This document shows positions 18,284-27,084 of a stretch of DNA of 64,000 nucleotides, piece after piece. Source of the DNA: Allobosea sp. AAP35 (GTDB taxonomy: Bacteria; Pseudomonadota; Alphaproteobacteria; Rhizobiales; Beijerinckiaceae); assembly GCF_001295925.1 (NCBI RefSeq), contig NZ_LJHQ01000010.1, positions 62,001 to 126,000 on the forward strand. The letters run 5' to 3'. Every line of letters begins with the position of its first letter. Position 1 is the first letter of the stretch. The notes under the pieces are model-generated. The model saw only the letters and a program-made list of their open reading frames with translations, had not been told where the DNA came from and made no database searches. The position numbers and the translations under genes are program-made.

Positions 18284-18718
18284 ATGAAAGCACGTGCGAA
18301 ATGGATTGAAGGCATGGCCTTCATGGGCGAGGCCGGGAGCGGCCATGCCGTGATCATGGATGGCGCGCCTGAATATGGCGGCCGCAATCTCGGCATCAGG
18401 CCGATGGAGATGCTGCTGATCGGGCTTGCCGGCTGCACCGGCTTCGATGTCGTGCAGATCCTGAAGAAGGGCCGCGAGCCGGTGACGGGCTGCGAGGTCG
18501 AGGTGGAGGCGCAGCGCGCGACCGAAGACCCCAAGGTCTTCACGACCATCCACCTGGCCTATCGCGTCAGCGGCCCCGGGTTGTCGCCGGCCAAGGTCGA
18601 GCGCGCCGTCACATTGTCGAAGGAAAAATACTGTTCGGCTTCGATCATGCTCGGCGCCACCGCCGCGTTCACCTATGCGATCGACATCGTCGATGAGACG
18701 AAGAAGGCTAGCGAATGA
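18284..18718 (+). CDS. OsmC-family peroxiredoxin-like protein
   Basis: A 144-residue OsmC/YhfA-type protein. The family reduces organic hydroperoxides with a pair of cysteines, and both are present: Cys51 in GLAGCTGFDVV and Cys117 in KYCSASIML. The rest follows the OsmC pattern (YGGRNLGIRPMEMLLIGLAG). A CGGAGA ribosome site lies 9 nt before the ATG at 18284. Its stop overlaps the sulfurtransferase start as ATGA, so the two products are made together. YhfA-type members have no firmly proven substrate, so the peroxidase role is the family expectation, not shown here. Confidence 0.9.
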   Translation: MKARAKWIEGMAFMGEAGSGHAVIMDGAPEYGGRNLGIRPMEMLLIGLAGCTGFDVVQILKKGREPVTGCEVEVEAQRATEDPKVFTTIHLAYRVSGPGLSPAKVERAVTLSKEKYCSASIMLGATAAFTYAIDIVDETKKASE

Positions 18719-19578
18719 GCGAAATCGTAGTGTCCGGACTGCTTGCGCCCGATGCGCTGCTGGCGCAGCTGGGCGACGACAACCTCGTCATCCTCGACAT
18801 CCGCTCCGCCATCGATGGCGGCGGGCGAGCGGCCTATGAGGCCGGCCATATTCCTGGCGCCGTCCACACCGACTATGTCGTGGATGGCTGGCGCGCCACG
18901 ATCGGCAACGCACCGGGCATGCTGCCGCCGCTCGACCACCTCTCGGCGCTGGTCGGCCGGCTCGGGATCAAGCCGCATGATGACGTGGTGATCGTCCCCG
19001 CCGGCGTGAGCGCCACCGATTTCGCCGCCGCCGCGCGGATCTACTGGACTCTGAAAACGATCGGCCATGGCCAGCAAGCGATCCTGGACGGCGGCTTCAG
19101 AGCCTGGGCGGAGGGCTCGCGCCCCGTCGAGACCGGCACCAGCGCGCCGAAGGGGGCCGACCCCTATCCGGTCGTCATGCAGCAGCGGCTGCGCAGCACC
19201 GCCGATGCGACGCTGATCGCCTCGCGCAGCAAATTCGCGACGCTGGTCGATGCGCGCTCGGCGAGCTATTTCGACGGACAGGAAAAGGCGCCCGAGGCGG
19301 CGCGCGCCGGCCATATCCCCGGCGCGGTCTCGCACGACTACACGCAAGCCTTCGACCCGGCGACGGGCCGGCTCAAGCCGCGAGACGAACTGGCCAAGCT
19401 GTTTGGCGCCGTCCCCAAGGGGCCGGCGATCTCCTATTGCAACACCGGCCACACCGCGGCGCTGAACTGGTTCGTCATGTCGGAGGTGCTGGGGCGTGAC
19501 GAGGTCGCGCTTTATGATGGCTCGATGACCGACTGGACGCAGGATCCCGACCGGCCGGTCGCGACGAACGCTTGTTAA
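18715..19578 (+). CDS. Two-domain rhodanese / 3-mercaptopyruvate sulfurtransferase-like
   Basis: A 287-residue protein with two rhodanese domains. The N-terminal one (about 8-125, IRSAIDGGGRAAYEAGHIPGA) lacks a cysteine at the active loop. The C-terminal one (about 150-285, LVDARSASYFDGQEKAPEA) has the persulfide-forming Cys242 in SYCNTGHTAA. The loop CNTGHTA differs from the CGSGVTA of mercaptopyruvate sulfurtransferases and from the basic loop of thiosulfate enzymes, so the donor is uncertain. Translation is coupled to the OsmC gene upstream. Position after cysG suggests work in sulfur assimilation or sulfide control, an inference. Confidence 0.92.
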   Translation: MSEIVVSGLLAPDALLAQLGDDNLVILDIRSAIDGGGRAAYEAGHIPGAVHTDYVVDGWRATIGNAPGMLPPLDHLSALVGRLGIKPHDDVVIVPAGVSATDFAAAARIYWTLKTIGHGQQAILDGGFRAWAEGSRPVETGTSAPKGADPYPVVMQQRLRSTADATLIASRSKFATLVDARSASYFDGQEKAPEAARAGHIPGAVSHDYTQAFDPATGRLKPRDELAKLFGAVPKGPAISYCNTGHTAALNWFVMSEVLGRDEVALYDGSMTDWTQDPDRPVATNAC

Positions 19579-19690
19579 CCTCTGTGATGGTAAGAAGGCG
19601 AGGTTCCGCCATCCGGTGAGCGCTGCCGCGAGACGGCTCACTGACGACAGGCGGCCCGATCGATCGTCAAGCGTCACAAGGAACGGCATC

Positions 19691-20407
19691 ATGGGCCCCT
19701 CTCTCGCACGTCGGCGTTTCCTGACAGGCTGTCTCTGCTGCGCCGGTGCGGGGCTCGCCGCCTCGACCGGGATCGGCATCGCCTGCGCTTCCGAGGGGGC
19801 CAAGACCACGCTGACGCCCGACCAGGCGCTGGATCTGCTGCGGCGCGGCAATGACGAGTTCAAGGTCGACCTGCCGTTCCACGCGGTGATGGGGCGACAG
19901 CGCCGTGTCGAGATCTCACAGGGCCAGACCCCCTTTGCGGTCCTGGTGGCCTGTTCGGATTCGCGCGTCGCGCCTGAACTGCTGTTCGGCCGCGGCCTCG
20001 GCGAATTGTTCATCGTGCGCAATGCCGGCAACACAGTCGATACGGCCGCGATGGGATCGATCGAATATGCGGTCGCCGTCGTCGGTGTCCCGCTGATCAT
20101 GGTGCTGGGGCATGAGCGCTGCGGCGCCGTCGAGGCCGCCGTCAAGGTGGTCAAGGAGAACGCGACCTATCCGGGTTCGATCGGCCAGATGATCGAGCCG
20201 ATCGTGCCCGCCGTGCTCAGCGTTCAGGGCCGGGACGGCGATCTCGTCGACAACGCCGTGCGCGCCAATATCTCGCGGACGGTCGCCCGGCTGCGCACCG
20301 CCTCGAGCCCGCTGCTGCAGAAGCCGATCGCGGAGGGCCGGTTGCGCGTCGTCGGCGCGCGCTATGACCTCGATGACGGCGATGTCGATTTTTTCGACCT
20401 GGCCTGA
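19691..20407 (+). CDS. Beta-type carbonic anhydrase with a Tat export signal
   Basis: Interconverts CO2 and bicarbonate. The 238-residue protein keeps all zinc ligands of the beta class: Cys88 and Asp90 with Arg92 in ACSDSRVAP, and His141/Cys144 in GHERCGAV. The N-terminus is unusual: ARRRFLTGCLCCAGAGLAAS carries a twin-arginine motif and hydrophobic core, so the enzyme is expected to be exported folded to the periplasm. The ATG at 19691 fits this signal; an in-frame start at 19616 would bury it. It follows the sulfurtransferase by 112 nt and may have its own promoter. Confidence 0.93.
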   Translation: MGPSLARRRFLTGCLCCAGAGLAASTGIGIACASEGAKTTLTPDQALDLLRRGNDEFKVDLPFHAVMGRQRRVEISQGQTPFAVLVACSDSRVAPELLFGRGLGELFIVRNAGNTVDTAAMGSIEYAVAVVGVPLIMVLGHERCGAVEAAVKVVKENATYPGSIGQMIEPIVPAVLSVQGRDGDLVDNAVRANISRTVARLRTASSPLLQKPIAEGRLRVVGARYDLDDGDVDFFDLA

Positions 20408-20546
20408 CCGGAACCGCTTCACAGCCGCGCGGCACAACACGGGTCCCGACATCGCAATTTGCCAAACAGGCTGAAACGGTTCAAAGGAAGCGCGCGCGAG
20501 CCATAGCCGCGCCGCCCCCTTTCAAAAACTGCCGAGCAGCCCGCCG

Positions 20547-21866
20547 ATGAACGCCGTCGCGCCGAAGATTTCTTTCGTTTCGCTCGGGTGCCCCAAGGCG
20601 CTCGTCGATTCCGAGCGGATCATCACCTCGCTGCGCTCGGAGGGCTATGAGCTGTCCAAGACCCATGCGGGCTCCGACCTCGTCATCGTCAACACCTGCG
20701 GCTTTCTCGATTCGGCCAAGGCGGAATCGCTCGAGGCGATCGGCGCCGCCATGGCGGAAAACGGCAAGGTCATCGTCACCGGCTGCATGGGCGCCGAGCC
20801 CGAGCAGATCCGCGACCGCTTTCCCAACCTGCTCGCGATCACCGGGCCGCAGGCCTATGAGAGCGTTGTCTCGGCCGTGCATGCGGCCGTGCCGCCGCGC
20901 CACGACCCCTTCATCGATTTGGTGCCGGAGCAGGGCATCAAGCTCACCCCGCGCCATTACGCCTATCTGAAGATCTCGGAAGGCTGCAACAACCGCTGCA
21001 GCTTCTGCATCATCCCGAAACTGCGCGGCGACCTCGTCTCGCGGCCGATCGGCGAGGTGCTGCGCGAGGCCGAGAAGCTCGTGCGCGCCGGCGTCAAGGA
21101 ACTGCTGGTGATCTCGCAGGACACCAGCGCCTATGGGCTCGACATCAAATACGCCCCGTCGATGTGGCAGGATCGCGAGGTCCGCACCCGCTTCTTCGAG
21201 CTTTCGCGCGAACTCGGCCAGATAGGCGTCTGGGTGCGGATGCACTATGTCTACCCCTACCCGCATGTCGACGAGGTCATCCCGCTGATGCAGGAGGGGC
21301 TGATCCTGCCCTATCTCGACATCCCCTTCCAGCACGCGTCTCCCAATGTTCTCAAGGCGATGAAGCGTCCGGCTCACCAGGATCGCACGCTCGACCGCCT
21401 GCGCAAATGGCGCGACATCTGCCCCGATCTCGCGATCCGCTCGACCTTCATCGTCGGCTTTCCCGGCGAGACGGAAGAAGACTTCCAGTTCCTGCTCGAC
21501 TGGCTGAAGGAGGCCAGGCTCGAGCGCGTCGGCGCCTTCAAATACGAGCCGGTCAAGGGCGCCCTGGCCAATGACCTTGGCCTCCCCCTCGTCCCCGAGG
21601 AGGAGAAGGAGTCCCGCTGGCACCGCTTCATGAAGGCACAGGCCGAAATCTCGACGCGCATCGTCAAAAACCGCGTCGGCAAGCGCATCCAGGTCATTAT
21701 CGACGAGGCCGGGCCGACCGTGGCCAAGGGCCGCTCGAAATGGGACGCGCCCGAGATCGACGGCAGCGTCTATGTGTCGAGCCGCAGGCCCTTGCGCGCG
21801 GGTGACATCGTGAGCGTGAAGATCGAGCGCGCCGACGCCTATGATCTGCACGGCGTCGCGGTCTGA
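20547..21866 (+). CDS. rimO: Ribosomal protein uS12 methylthiotransferase RimO
   Basis: A radical-SAM enzyme that adds a methylthio group to an aspartate of ribosomal protein S12. The 439 residues show the three expected parts: the N-terminal UPF0004 domain with its own cluster cysteines ([24 protein letters not shown]), the radical SAM domain with CNNRCSFC (Cys147, 151, 154) followed by [13 protein letters not shown], and a C-terminal TRAM domain from about 375. The RGDLVSR wording separates RimO from the tRNA-modifying MiaB. Upstream neighbour is the exported carbonic anhydrase; no functional link is apparent. Confidence 0.97.
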   Translation: MNAVAPKISFVSLGCPKALVDSERIITSLRSEGYELSKTHAGSDLVIVNTCGFLDSAKAESLEAIGAAMAENGKVIVTGCMGAEPEQIRDRFPNLLAITGPQAYESVVSAVHAAVPPRHDPFIDLVPEQGIKLTPRHYAYLKISEGCNNRCSFCIIPKLRGDLVSRPIGEVLREAEKLVRAGVKELLVISQDTSAYGLDIKYAPSMWQDREVRTRFFELSRELGQIGVWVRMHYVYPYPHVDEVIPLMQEGLILPYLDIPFQHASPNVLKAMKRPAHQDRTLDRLRKWRDICPDLAIRSTFIVGFPGETEEDFQFLLDWLKEARLERVGAFKYEPVKGALANDLGLPLVPEEEKESRWHRFMKAQAEISTRIVKNRVGKRIQVIIDEAGPTVAKGRSKWDAPEIDGSVYVSSRRPLRAGDIVSVKIERADAYDLHGVAV

Positions 21867-21886
21867 ACCACGCCGCCGATCCCGCT

Positions 21887-22222
21887 TCAGAAGACCAGAC
21901 AGATCCGGCGGATGATCTTGCCGTTGCGGTCGCGCGCGACCGTGCCGTCGCCATTGCAGCCGCCCGAAACCCGTGTCAGATCCTGCACGGTCCTCACGCC
22001 CTCTGGCGGCGTGTCGCAGACAGCGACAGGGCAATCGGTCAGGGCCCGACGCGGTTCGGCAACCCGCGACAGCCGGGCCTTGCCCTGATCCGCCGCCGTC
22101 ACGATGGGCTTCAGCGGCGGAAGGTCGCCTCGGCCCGTGCCGCTGCTCTGCTGCGACAGGGCAACCGTCACGATGGTGAGCGAGGCGAGGAAAAGGCCGG
22201 TGATGCGAAGAGCGCGAGACAT
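21887..22222 (-). CDS. Small secreted protein with four cysteines, unknown function
   Basis: A 111-residue protein with a signal peptide (MSRALRITGLFLASLTIVTVALSQQ) and a mature part of about 87 residues. It holds four cysteines spaced as two pairs: TDCPVAVCDTPP in the middle and GGCNGDG with RRICLVF at the very end, which suggests two disulfides in the periplasm. The end motif VARDRNGKIIRRICLVF is distinct, but I do not recognise the family. The gene is convergent with rimO, 20 nt beyond its stop, and lies 90 nt downstream of another envelope gene on the same strand. Confidence 0.75.
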   Translation of the reverse strand: MSRALRITGLFLASLTIVTVALSQQSSGTGRGDLPPLKPIVTAADQGKARLSRVAEPRRALTDCPVAVCDTPPEGVRTVQDLTRVSGGCNGDGTVARDRNGKIIRRICLVF

Positions 22223-22312
22223 GACGGCAGGTCCGAATGAGCATCAGCATGTGCTGACAGCCATTCGTCGCCATAGCGCCGCATCCGGTTCATTCCGGCG
22301 TATTGGATTTCG

Positions 22313-23371
22313 TCAGGCCGGCGCCCGGCGCGGAAACAGCCTGCGGCCGAGCCACCAGCCCAAGCGCTGCGCCAGCATCGCGAGCGCAATCGCGTAGCCG
22401 ATCAGCGCAAGCATCCAGCTCACCGCGCTCAGGCTGAGCGCTCCCAGGACAAGCGCGCCGCGCCCGAGCACCTTGAGGATGCCGCGCGTCGTCGTGCCTT
22501 TCGCCGCGCCGAGCTTTGCCGCCTTGCCGATGTCGCCGGCATCGTCGGCCAGGCTCAACACCTGACGCAGACCGCGCTGGCCGGTGCGGGCATAGACGGC
22601 GCCGGCATCCTGGCCGAGCGTGGCGAAACGCGCCATCGCAGCCGGCTTGACGATGCCGCCGGCCGCGACACGCGCGGCTGCGATATCGAAGCGCGACGCG
22701 GCGGCCAGGCTCGCGTTCAGCGCGGGACGGTCGATGGCACCGGCCGCGGCGCGCCCGAGATTGGCGGTCAGCGCGGGTGAGAGCAGCTTCGCCTTGCTCG
22801 CCGCCTTGACGGCGCTCAGCCCGTTGCGGGCCGGCAGCGCGCCGCCGAAGCTGACCCAGGTCGCGGCGCTGATCGCGAGGCCGGCTGCCGCGATGGCGAG
22901 GACGGTGGCATCCGCCCCCTCCCCGCCCAGCCATTTACGGCCTTCAAGCGCGAGATCGCGCAGATCGCCATAGCCGGTGACGTCTCCCACCAGCGCGCCG
23001 GCGAAGGCCGCGCCGCTTTCGCGGTCTCCCGCCACGAAGCCATGGCCGAAATCGGCCACGGCCTGCCCAAGCGCGCCGTCCTTCAGGATTTGCAGGCGCC
23101 GCTGGTGATCCGATGAGACGGCGATACCCCGTTCGGTCGCGAGCGCGATCAGGCTGTCGGCCAATTCAGGATCGCGCGCCGTGATGGCTCTCTCGATCTC
23201 GGCGTCGAGGCGTGGCGCCGACAGCGCCTTCGGCAAACGAAGCTCCGACAGCGCGACGGGATCATCTGCCGCTGCAAGCAATTGCCAGTGCTGCCAGCCC
23301 GGCGGCAGCACTAAAGTGCCGGCCGCAGCCAGACCCATCACAAGCCCAAGCGTCAGCGAAATCCTCTTCAT
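22313..23371 (-). CDS. Ala-rich envelope protein with C-terminal membrane segments, unknown function
   Basis: A 352-residue protein that I do not recognise. It starts with a signal-anchor-like segment (MKRISLTLGLVMGLAAAGTL). A polar domain follows (about 30-150), including a conserved-looking stretch ALVGDVTGYGDLRDLALEG. There is a hydrophobic segment near 155-180, then a long Ala/Lys-rich helical region. A pair of membrane helices near the end (LVLGALSLSAVSWMLALIGY and AIALAMLAQRLGWWLGRRLF) is followed by a basic tail. The topology suggests an inner-membrane protein with a periplasmic or helical coiled part. The ATG at 23371 was preferred to 23407. The quinone reductase gene lies 115 nt upstream on the same strand. 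Confidence 0.75.
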   Translation of the reverse strand: MKRISLTLGLVMGLAAAGTLVLPPGWQHWQLLAAADDPVALSELRLPKALSAPRLDAEIERAITARDPELADSLIALATERGIAVSSDHQRRLQILKDGALGQAVADFGHGFVAGDRESGAAFAGALVGDVTGYGDLRDLALEGRKWLGGEGADATVLAIAAAGLAISAATWVSFGGALPARNGLSAVKAASKAKLLSPALTANLGRAAAGAIDRPALNASLAAASRFDIAAARVAAGGIVKPAAMARFATLGQDAGAVYARTGQRGLRQVLSLADDAGDIGKAAKLGAAKGTTTRGILKVLGRGALVLGALSLSAVSWMLALIGYAIALAMLAQRLGWWLGRRLFPRRAPA

Positions 23372-23486
23372 GCCGACGCGACGCTCCAGACCGCTTCCGC
23401 CCGACACCTGCCGGACAGAGCCGAGGTCTAGCAGCCGATTTGGGCGATATTGCCGCAGCCGGCGGTGAACGATGCGATATCCCGGC

Positions 23487-24461
23487 TCAGGGAATCAGCA
23501 CCGTCGAGCCGGTCGTCCCGCGCCCTTCCAGGGCGCGATGGGCATTGGCGGCGTCTGCCAAGGCAAAGCGCGCATTGACCGGGACCACAACCTTGCCCGA
23601 CGCGACCGCGCCGAACAGGTTCTTCGCCATCTCGACCATGGTCTCGCGCTTGGCGATGTGGGTGAACAGCGTCGGCCGCGTCACATAGAGCGACCCTTTG
23701 GGCGCCAACAGGCCGAGATTGAAAGGCTCGACCGCGCCCGAGGCGCTGCCGAAGCTCGCCAGCACGCCGAAGGGCGCCAGCGTGTCCAGCGATGCAAGGA
23801 AGGTGTCCTTGCCGACGCCGTCATAGACCACGGCGCACAGCTTGCCGCCGGTGATCTCCTTGACGCGGGCGACGAAATCCTCGTCGCGATAGAGGATCAC
23901 ATGATCGCAGCCATGCGCCTTGGCGAGGTCGCCCTTCTCCTTGGAACCAACGGTGCCGATCACGGTGGCGCCCAGCGCCTTGCCCCATTGGCACAGGATG
24001 AGCCCCGTGCCGCCAGCCGCGGCATGGACGAGGATGGTGTCGCCCGGCTTCACCTTGTAGGTCCGGTGCAGCAGATACTCCGCCGTCATGCCCTTCAGCA
24101 TCATGCTGGCAGCAGCCTCGAAGGACACAGCCTCGGGCAGCGCCACGGCGGAGGTCACTGCGACGATCCGCTCCTCGGCATAGGAGCCAAGCGTCGCGAC
24201 ATAGGCGACGCGGTCGCCCGGCTTGAACTCGGTGACATTGGGACCGACCGCAAGAACCTCGCCGGCCGCCTCGTTGCCGGGCACGAAGGGCAGATGCGGC
24301 GCGGGATAGAGCCCCGTGCGGAAATAGGTGTCGATGAAGTTCAGCCCGATCGCGCGGTTACGCACCAGCAATTCGCCGGGGCCCGGCGGCAGCAGCGTGA
24401 TGTCCTCGAACTGCAGGACTTCCGGTCCGCCGGTCTTGTGGATGCGGATCGCCTTGACCAT
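23487..24461 (-). CDS. NADPH:quinone reductase (QOR, zeta-crystallin-like MDR)
   Basis: A 324-residue zinc-free medium-chain reductase that moves electrons from NADPH to quinones. The N-terminal GroES-like domain starts MVKAIRIHKTGGPEVLQFED and has GLNFIDTYFRTGLYP and FVPGNEAAGEVLAVG. The Rossmann part has HAAAGGTGLILCQWGKALGA, the AAxGGxG pattern typical of quinone reductases. There are no zinc-binding cysteines, as expected. The gene is divergent from the UbiH-type hydroxylase with 153 bp between them, so both may share a regulatory region related to quinone metabolism. Confidence 0.95.
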   Translation of the reverse strand: MVKAIRIHKTGGPEVLQFEDITLLPPGPGELLVRNRAIGLNFIDTYFRTGLYPAPHLPFVPGNEAAGEVLAVGPNVTEFKPGDRVAYVATLGSYAEERIVAVTSAVALPEAVSFEAAASMMLKGMTAEYLLHRTYKVKPGDTILVHAAAGGTGLILCQWGKALGATVIGTVGSKEKGDLAKAHGCDHVILYRDEDFVARVKEITGGKLCAVVYDGVGKDTFLASLDTLAPFGVLASFGSASGAVEPFNLGLLAPKGSLYVTRPTLFTHIAKRETMVEMAKNLFGAVASGKVVVPVNARFALADAANAHRALEGRGTTGSTVLIP

Positions 24462-24614
24462 GACTTCATCTCCCTGGATTTTATGGATGGGACCATAAAG
24501 CCTTGGCGCGCCTGCGCAATGGCGCCGCCACGCGGCCAGGACATCACGTCCCTGCGAGGACTGCGACGCCCCGCCCCGTGGTCAAGGCACGGCGGTTGGA
24601 GTAGCCAGGATGGC

Positions 24615-25790
24615 ATGACAACCTCTGACATTGCCACGGTTGATATCGCCATCGTTGGGGCCGGCGCGGTCGGTCTTGCCGCCGCACTGCTCCTGGCAAA
24701 CAGCGGCCGCAGCGTCGCTGTCATGGGCCCCGCGCAGGCCAGGCGCGACGGGCGCACCGTGGCGCTGCTCGACGGCTCCTGGCGGCTGCTGGGCGAGCTT
24801 GGGTTGACCGGGACGCTGGCCGAGCGGGCCGCGCCCCTGGCCGTGATGCGCCTCGTCGATGACACCGGCAGCCTGTTTCGCCAACCGCCCGTCGAATTTC
24901 GCGCCTCAGAGGTCGGGCTCGAAGCCTTCGGCTGGAATGTCGAGAATGCCGAACTGGTCGAGGCGCTGGCGGCCAAGGTCGGCGAGAACGACGCGATCCG
25001 GCATGAGCCGGGGCTGGTGTCGGACATGTCCGAGGACTCAACCGGCGTGACTCTGACCGGCGAGGGCTTCGCCCCGCTGCGGGCTCGCATCGTGGTCGGG
25101 GCCGATGGCCGTCAGTCGCGGGTGCGGGCGGCGGCCGGGATCGCGGCGCGCGACTGGACCTATCCGCAAAGCGCGCTGACGGCGATCTTCGCCCACAGGC
25201 GCGACCATCGCGACGTCTCGACCGAGTTCCACACCCGCAAGGGGCCCTTCACCCTCGTCCCCCTGCCCGGCCGCCGGTCCTCGCTGGTCTGGTTGCTCGA
25301 TCCGGCTGAGGCCGACGCGGTTGCCGCGCTGGACGATGTCGCCTTCGCGCGCCGCGTCGAGACGCAAGCCCATGCGCTGCTGGGCGCGATGCGGCTCGAC
25401 GGGCCGCGCGGGCGGGTGCCGATGGGCGGCCTATCGGTCGCGCATTTCGGGGCGGGCCGCATGGTGCTGGCCGGCGAGGCGGCCCATGTCTTCCCACCGA
25501 TCGGCGCGCAGGGGCTCAATCTCGGCCTGCGCGACGTGATCGCGCTGCGCGACGCGCTGGGCGAGGCCGTCGATCCCGGCGCTGCCACGGTCGTTGCGGC
25601 CTATGACCGGGCGCGGCAGGCCGATGTGCGTCTGCGCACGGGGGCGGTCGATGCCCTCAACCGCACGCTGCTGACCGATCTGATGCCCGCCGACCTGCTG
25701 CGCGGCGCCGGTTTGCTGGCGCTCTCCCGCATCGGCCCGCTGCGGCGGCTGGTGATGCGGCAGGGGCTGGCGGGCGGGATGGCGCCGTGA
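24615..25790 (+). CDS. UbiH/UbiF/COQ6-type FAD-dependent hydroxylase (ubiquinone biosynthesis)
   Basis: A 391-residue flavoprotein monooxygenase of the family that hydroxylates the ring of ubiquinone precursors. It has the dinucleotide fold GAGAVGLAAALLL at 15-27, the middle motif VVGADGRQSRVRAAAG, and the second FAD motif LAGEAAHVFPPIGAQGLNLG, the specific UbiH signature. In alphaproteobacteria such enzymes differ in which ring position they use (UbiH, UbiL, UbiF), and sequence reading alone cannot tell. The ATG at 24615 has a GGA site a few bases upstream. It is divergent from a quinone reductase and followed by a palindromic repeat. Confidence 0.92.
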   Translation: MTTSDIATVDIAIVGAGAVGLAAALLLANSGRSVAVMGPAQARRDGRTVALLDGSWRLLGELGLTGTLAERAAPLAVMRLVDDTGSLFRQPPVEFRASEVGLEAFGWNVENAELVEALAAKVGENDAIRHEPGLVSDMSEDSTGVTLTGEGFAPLRARIVVGADGRQSRVRAAAGIAARDWTYPQSALTAIFAHRRDHRDVSTEFHTRKGPFTLVPLPGRRSSLVWLLDPAEADAVAALDDVAFARRVETQAHALLGAMRLDGPRGRVPMGGLSVAHFGAGRMVLAGEAAHVFPPIGAQGLNLGLRDVIALRDALGEAVDPGAATVVAAYDRARQADVRLRTGAVDALNRTLLTDLMPADLLRGAGLLALSRIGPLRRLVMRQGLAGGMAP

Positions 25791-25800
25791 AGGCCCTCTC

Positions 25801-25919
25801 CGTCATTCCGGACAAGCCGCGCAGCGGCGCCGATCCGGAATCCATCCTAGAGCGCAACCGGAGAAAGGCTGCGCCCTTCGATAGATTCCGGATCTTCGCT
25901 TCGCTCGCCCGGAATGACG
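25801..25919. repeat. Palindromic intergenic element (nested inverted repeats)
   Basis: Outer arms CGTCATTCCGG (25801-25811) and CCGGAATGACG (25909-25919) are a perfect 11-bp inverted repeat. Inside, GATCCGGAATC (25832-25842) and GATTCCGGATC (25884-25894) form a second perfect 11-bp pair. The element fills the gap between two convergent genes, so it can also act as a transcription stop. The shape is like the REP/RUP-type repeats of Rhizobiales; dispersal in this genome cannot be tested here. Confidence 0.75.
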
Positions 25920-25936
25920 GGGGAGCCTGACCGCAC

Positions 25937-27058
25937 CTACCCCCACCATTCCTCCGTATCCGCCCCGCTCGCCGCGACCTCGCGCAGGCCCGCGCCCTGC
26001 TCCCGAAACACCGGCGCCAGCGGCAGCGGCGTCGAGACCAGCCGGCGCCCGCCCGGCTCCTGCGCCTGCGCGTCGAACAGGCCGCGCGCCGTCAGATGCG
26101 GGTCGGCCACCGCCTCCTCCAGTGTCCGCACCACCGTGCAGCAGCAATCGCGCGGCTCCAGCGTCTCGCGCCAATGCGTCGCCAACTGGCCGACGATGAT
26201 CGCTGCGACCGCGGCACGCGTCGCCGACGGATCGAGGCTGTCATCGCGCAAGGCGTGCTCAAGCCCGATCGCCTCGCAGAACACGTCCCAGAACTTCGCC
26301 TCCAGCGCCCCGACCGCCAGAAACCAGCCATCCTGTGTCGCATAGAGGCCGTAGCGTGGGCTCGCCCCTGTCAGCAGCCCCTCCCCGCCTTCGGGATAGC
26401 GCCCCGTGACCTGTCCTTGCGCCAGCCCGTACCAGGCGAAGGTCGGCATCGCGTCGCTCATGGCGATGTCGAGATGGCAGCCCTGTCCCGTCCGCTCGCG
26501 CTGCCGCAGCGCCAGCAGGATGTTGAGCACCGCCGGCATGGTGCCGCCGGCAATGTCGGCGACCAAGGGCGGCGGCAGCGGGGCCGCCGCGCCGCGCTTG
26601 AGGGATTGTCCCAGCAGCCCGCCAAGCGCCTGATAGTTGATGTCGTGCCCCGCATCACCGGAGCGCGGGCCGAACTGGCCATAGCCGCTGATCGAGCAGT
26701 AGATCAGGCGCGGATTGATCGCCGCCAGTGCCTCATGCCCGAAGCCGAGCCGCGCCATCACGCCGGGCCGGAACTGCTCGATCAGGATATCGGCCTGAAG
26801 GATCAGCGGCGTCAGGCGCGCCAGCGCGTCGGCTGCCTTCAGGTCGATCTCGACGCTCGCCTTGCCGCGGTTGAGCACGGCATAAGGCGCCGAGGTCTCG
26901 CCGAAGCGCGGTGGGAAGCGCCGCATCTCCTCGCCGCCCGGCCGCTCGATACGGATCACGCGGGCGCCAGCCTCGGCCAGGAACAGGCTGGCGAGCGGCC
27001 CCGGCAGCAGCGTCGAGAAATCCAGGACCGTGAGGTCGTCCAGCGGCAGCATCGGCAT
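25937..27058 (-). CDS. CaiB/BaiF-family protein, alpha-methylacyl-CoA racemase-like
   Basis: A 373-residue class III CoA-transferase fold protein. The N-terminus VLDFSTLLPGPLASLFLAEAGA and RFPPRFGETSAPYAVLNRGK are the family opening. The motif AGHDINYQALGG at 136-147, with His138, and VADIAGGTM with Asp171 match the acid-base pair of alpha-methylacyl-CoA racemases better than the single catalytic Asp of formyl-CoA transferases. So racemisation of 2-methyl-branched acyl-CoAs is favoured, with CoA transfer as the alternative. The next gene upstream on this strand is an AEC carrier (26 nt gap), then a divergent CoA-ester lyase, which suggests a small organic-acid CoA pathway. Confidence 0.88.
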   Translation of the reverse strand: MPMLPLDDLTVLDFSTLLPGPLASLFLAEAGARVIRIERPGGEEMRRFPPRFGETSAPYAVLNRGKASVEIDLKAADALARLTPLILQADILIEQFRPGVMARLGFGHEALAAINPRLIYCSISGYGQFGPRSGDAGHDINYQALGGLLGQSLKRGAAAPLPPPLVADIAGGTMPAVLNILLALRQRERTGQGCHLDIAMSDAMPTFAWYGLAQGQVTGRYPEGGEGLLTGASPRYGLYATQDGWFLAVGALEAKFWDVFCEAIGLEHALRDDSLDPSATRAAVAAIIVGQLATHWRETLEPRDCCCTVVRTLEEAVADPHLTARGLFDAQAQEPGGRRLVSTPLPLAPVFREQGAGLREVAASGADTEEWWG

Positions 27059-27084
27059 TCCGGCTCATGGCCGGCGTGCCGGCA

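Noticed and set aside
23472..24614. N-terminal extension of the UbiH-type gene by 381 codons
   Set aside because: The extension is antisense to the quinone reductase gene; the FAD fold begins right after the ATG at 24615.
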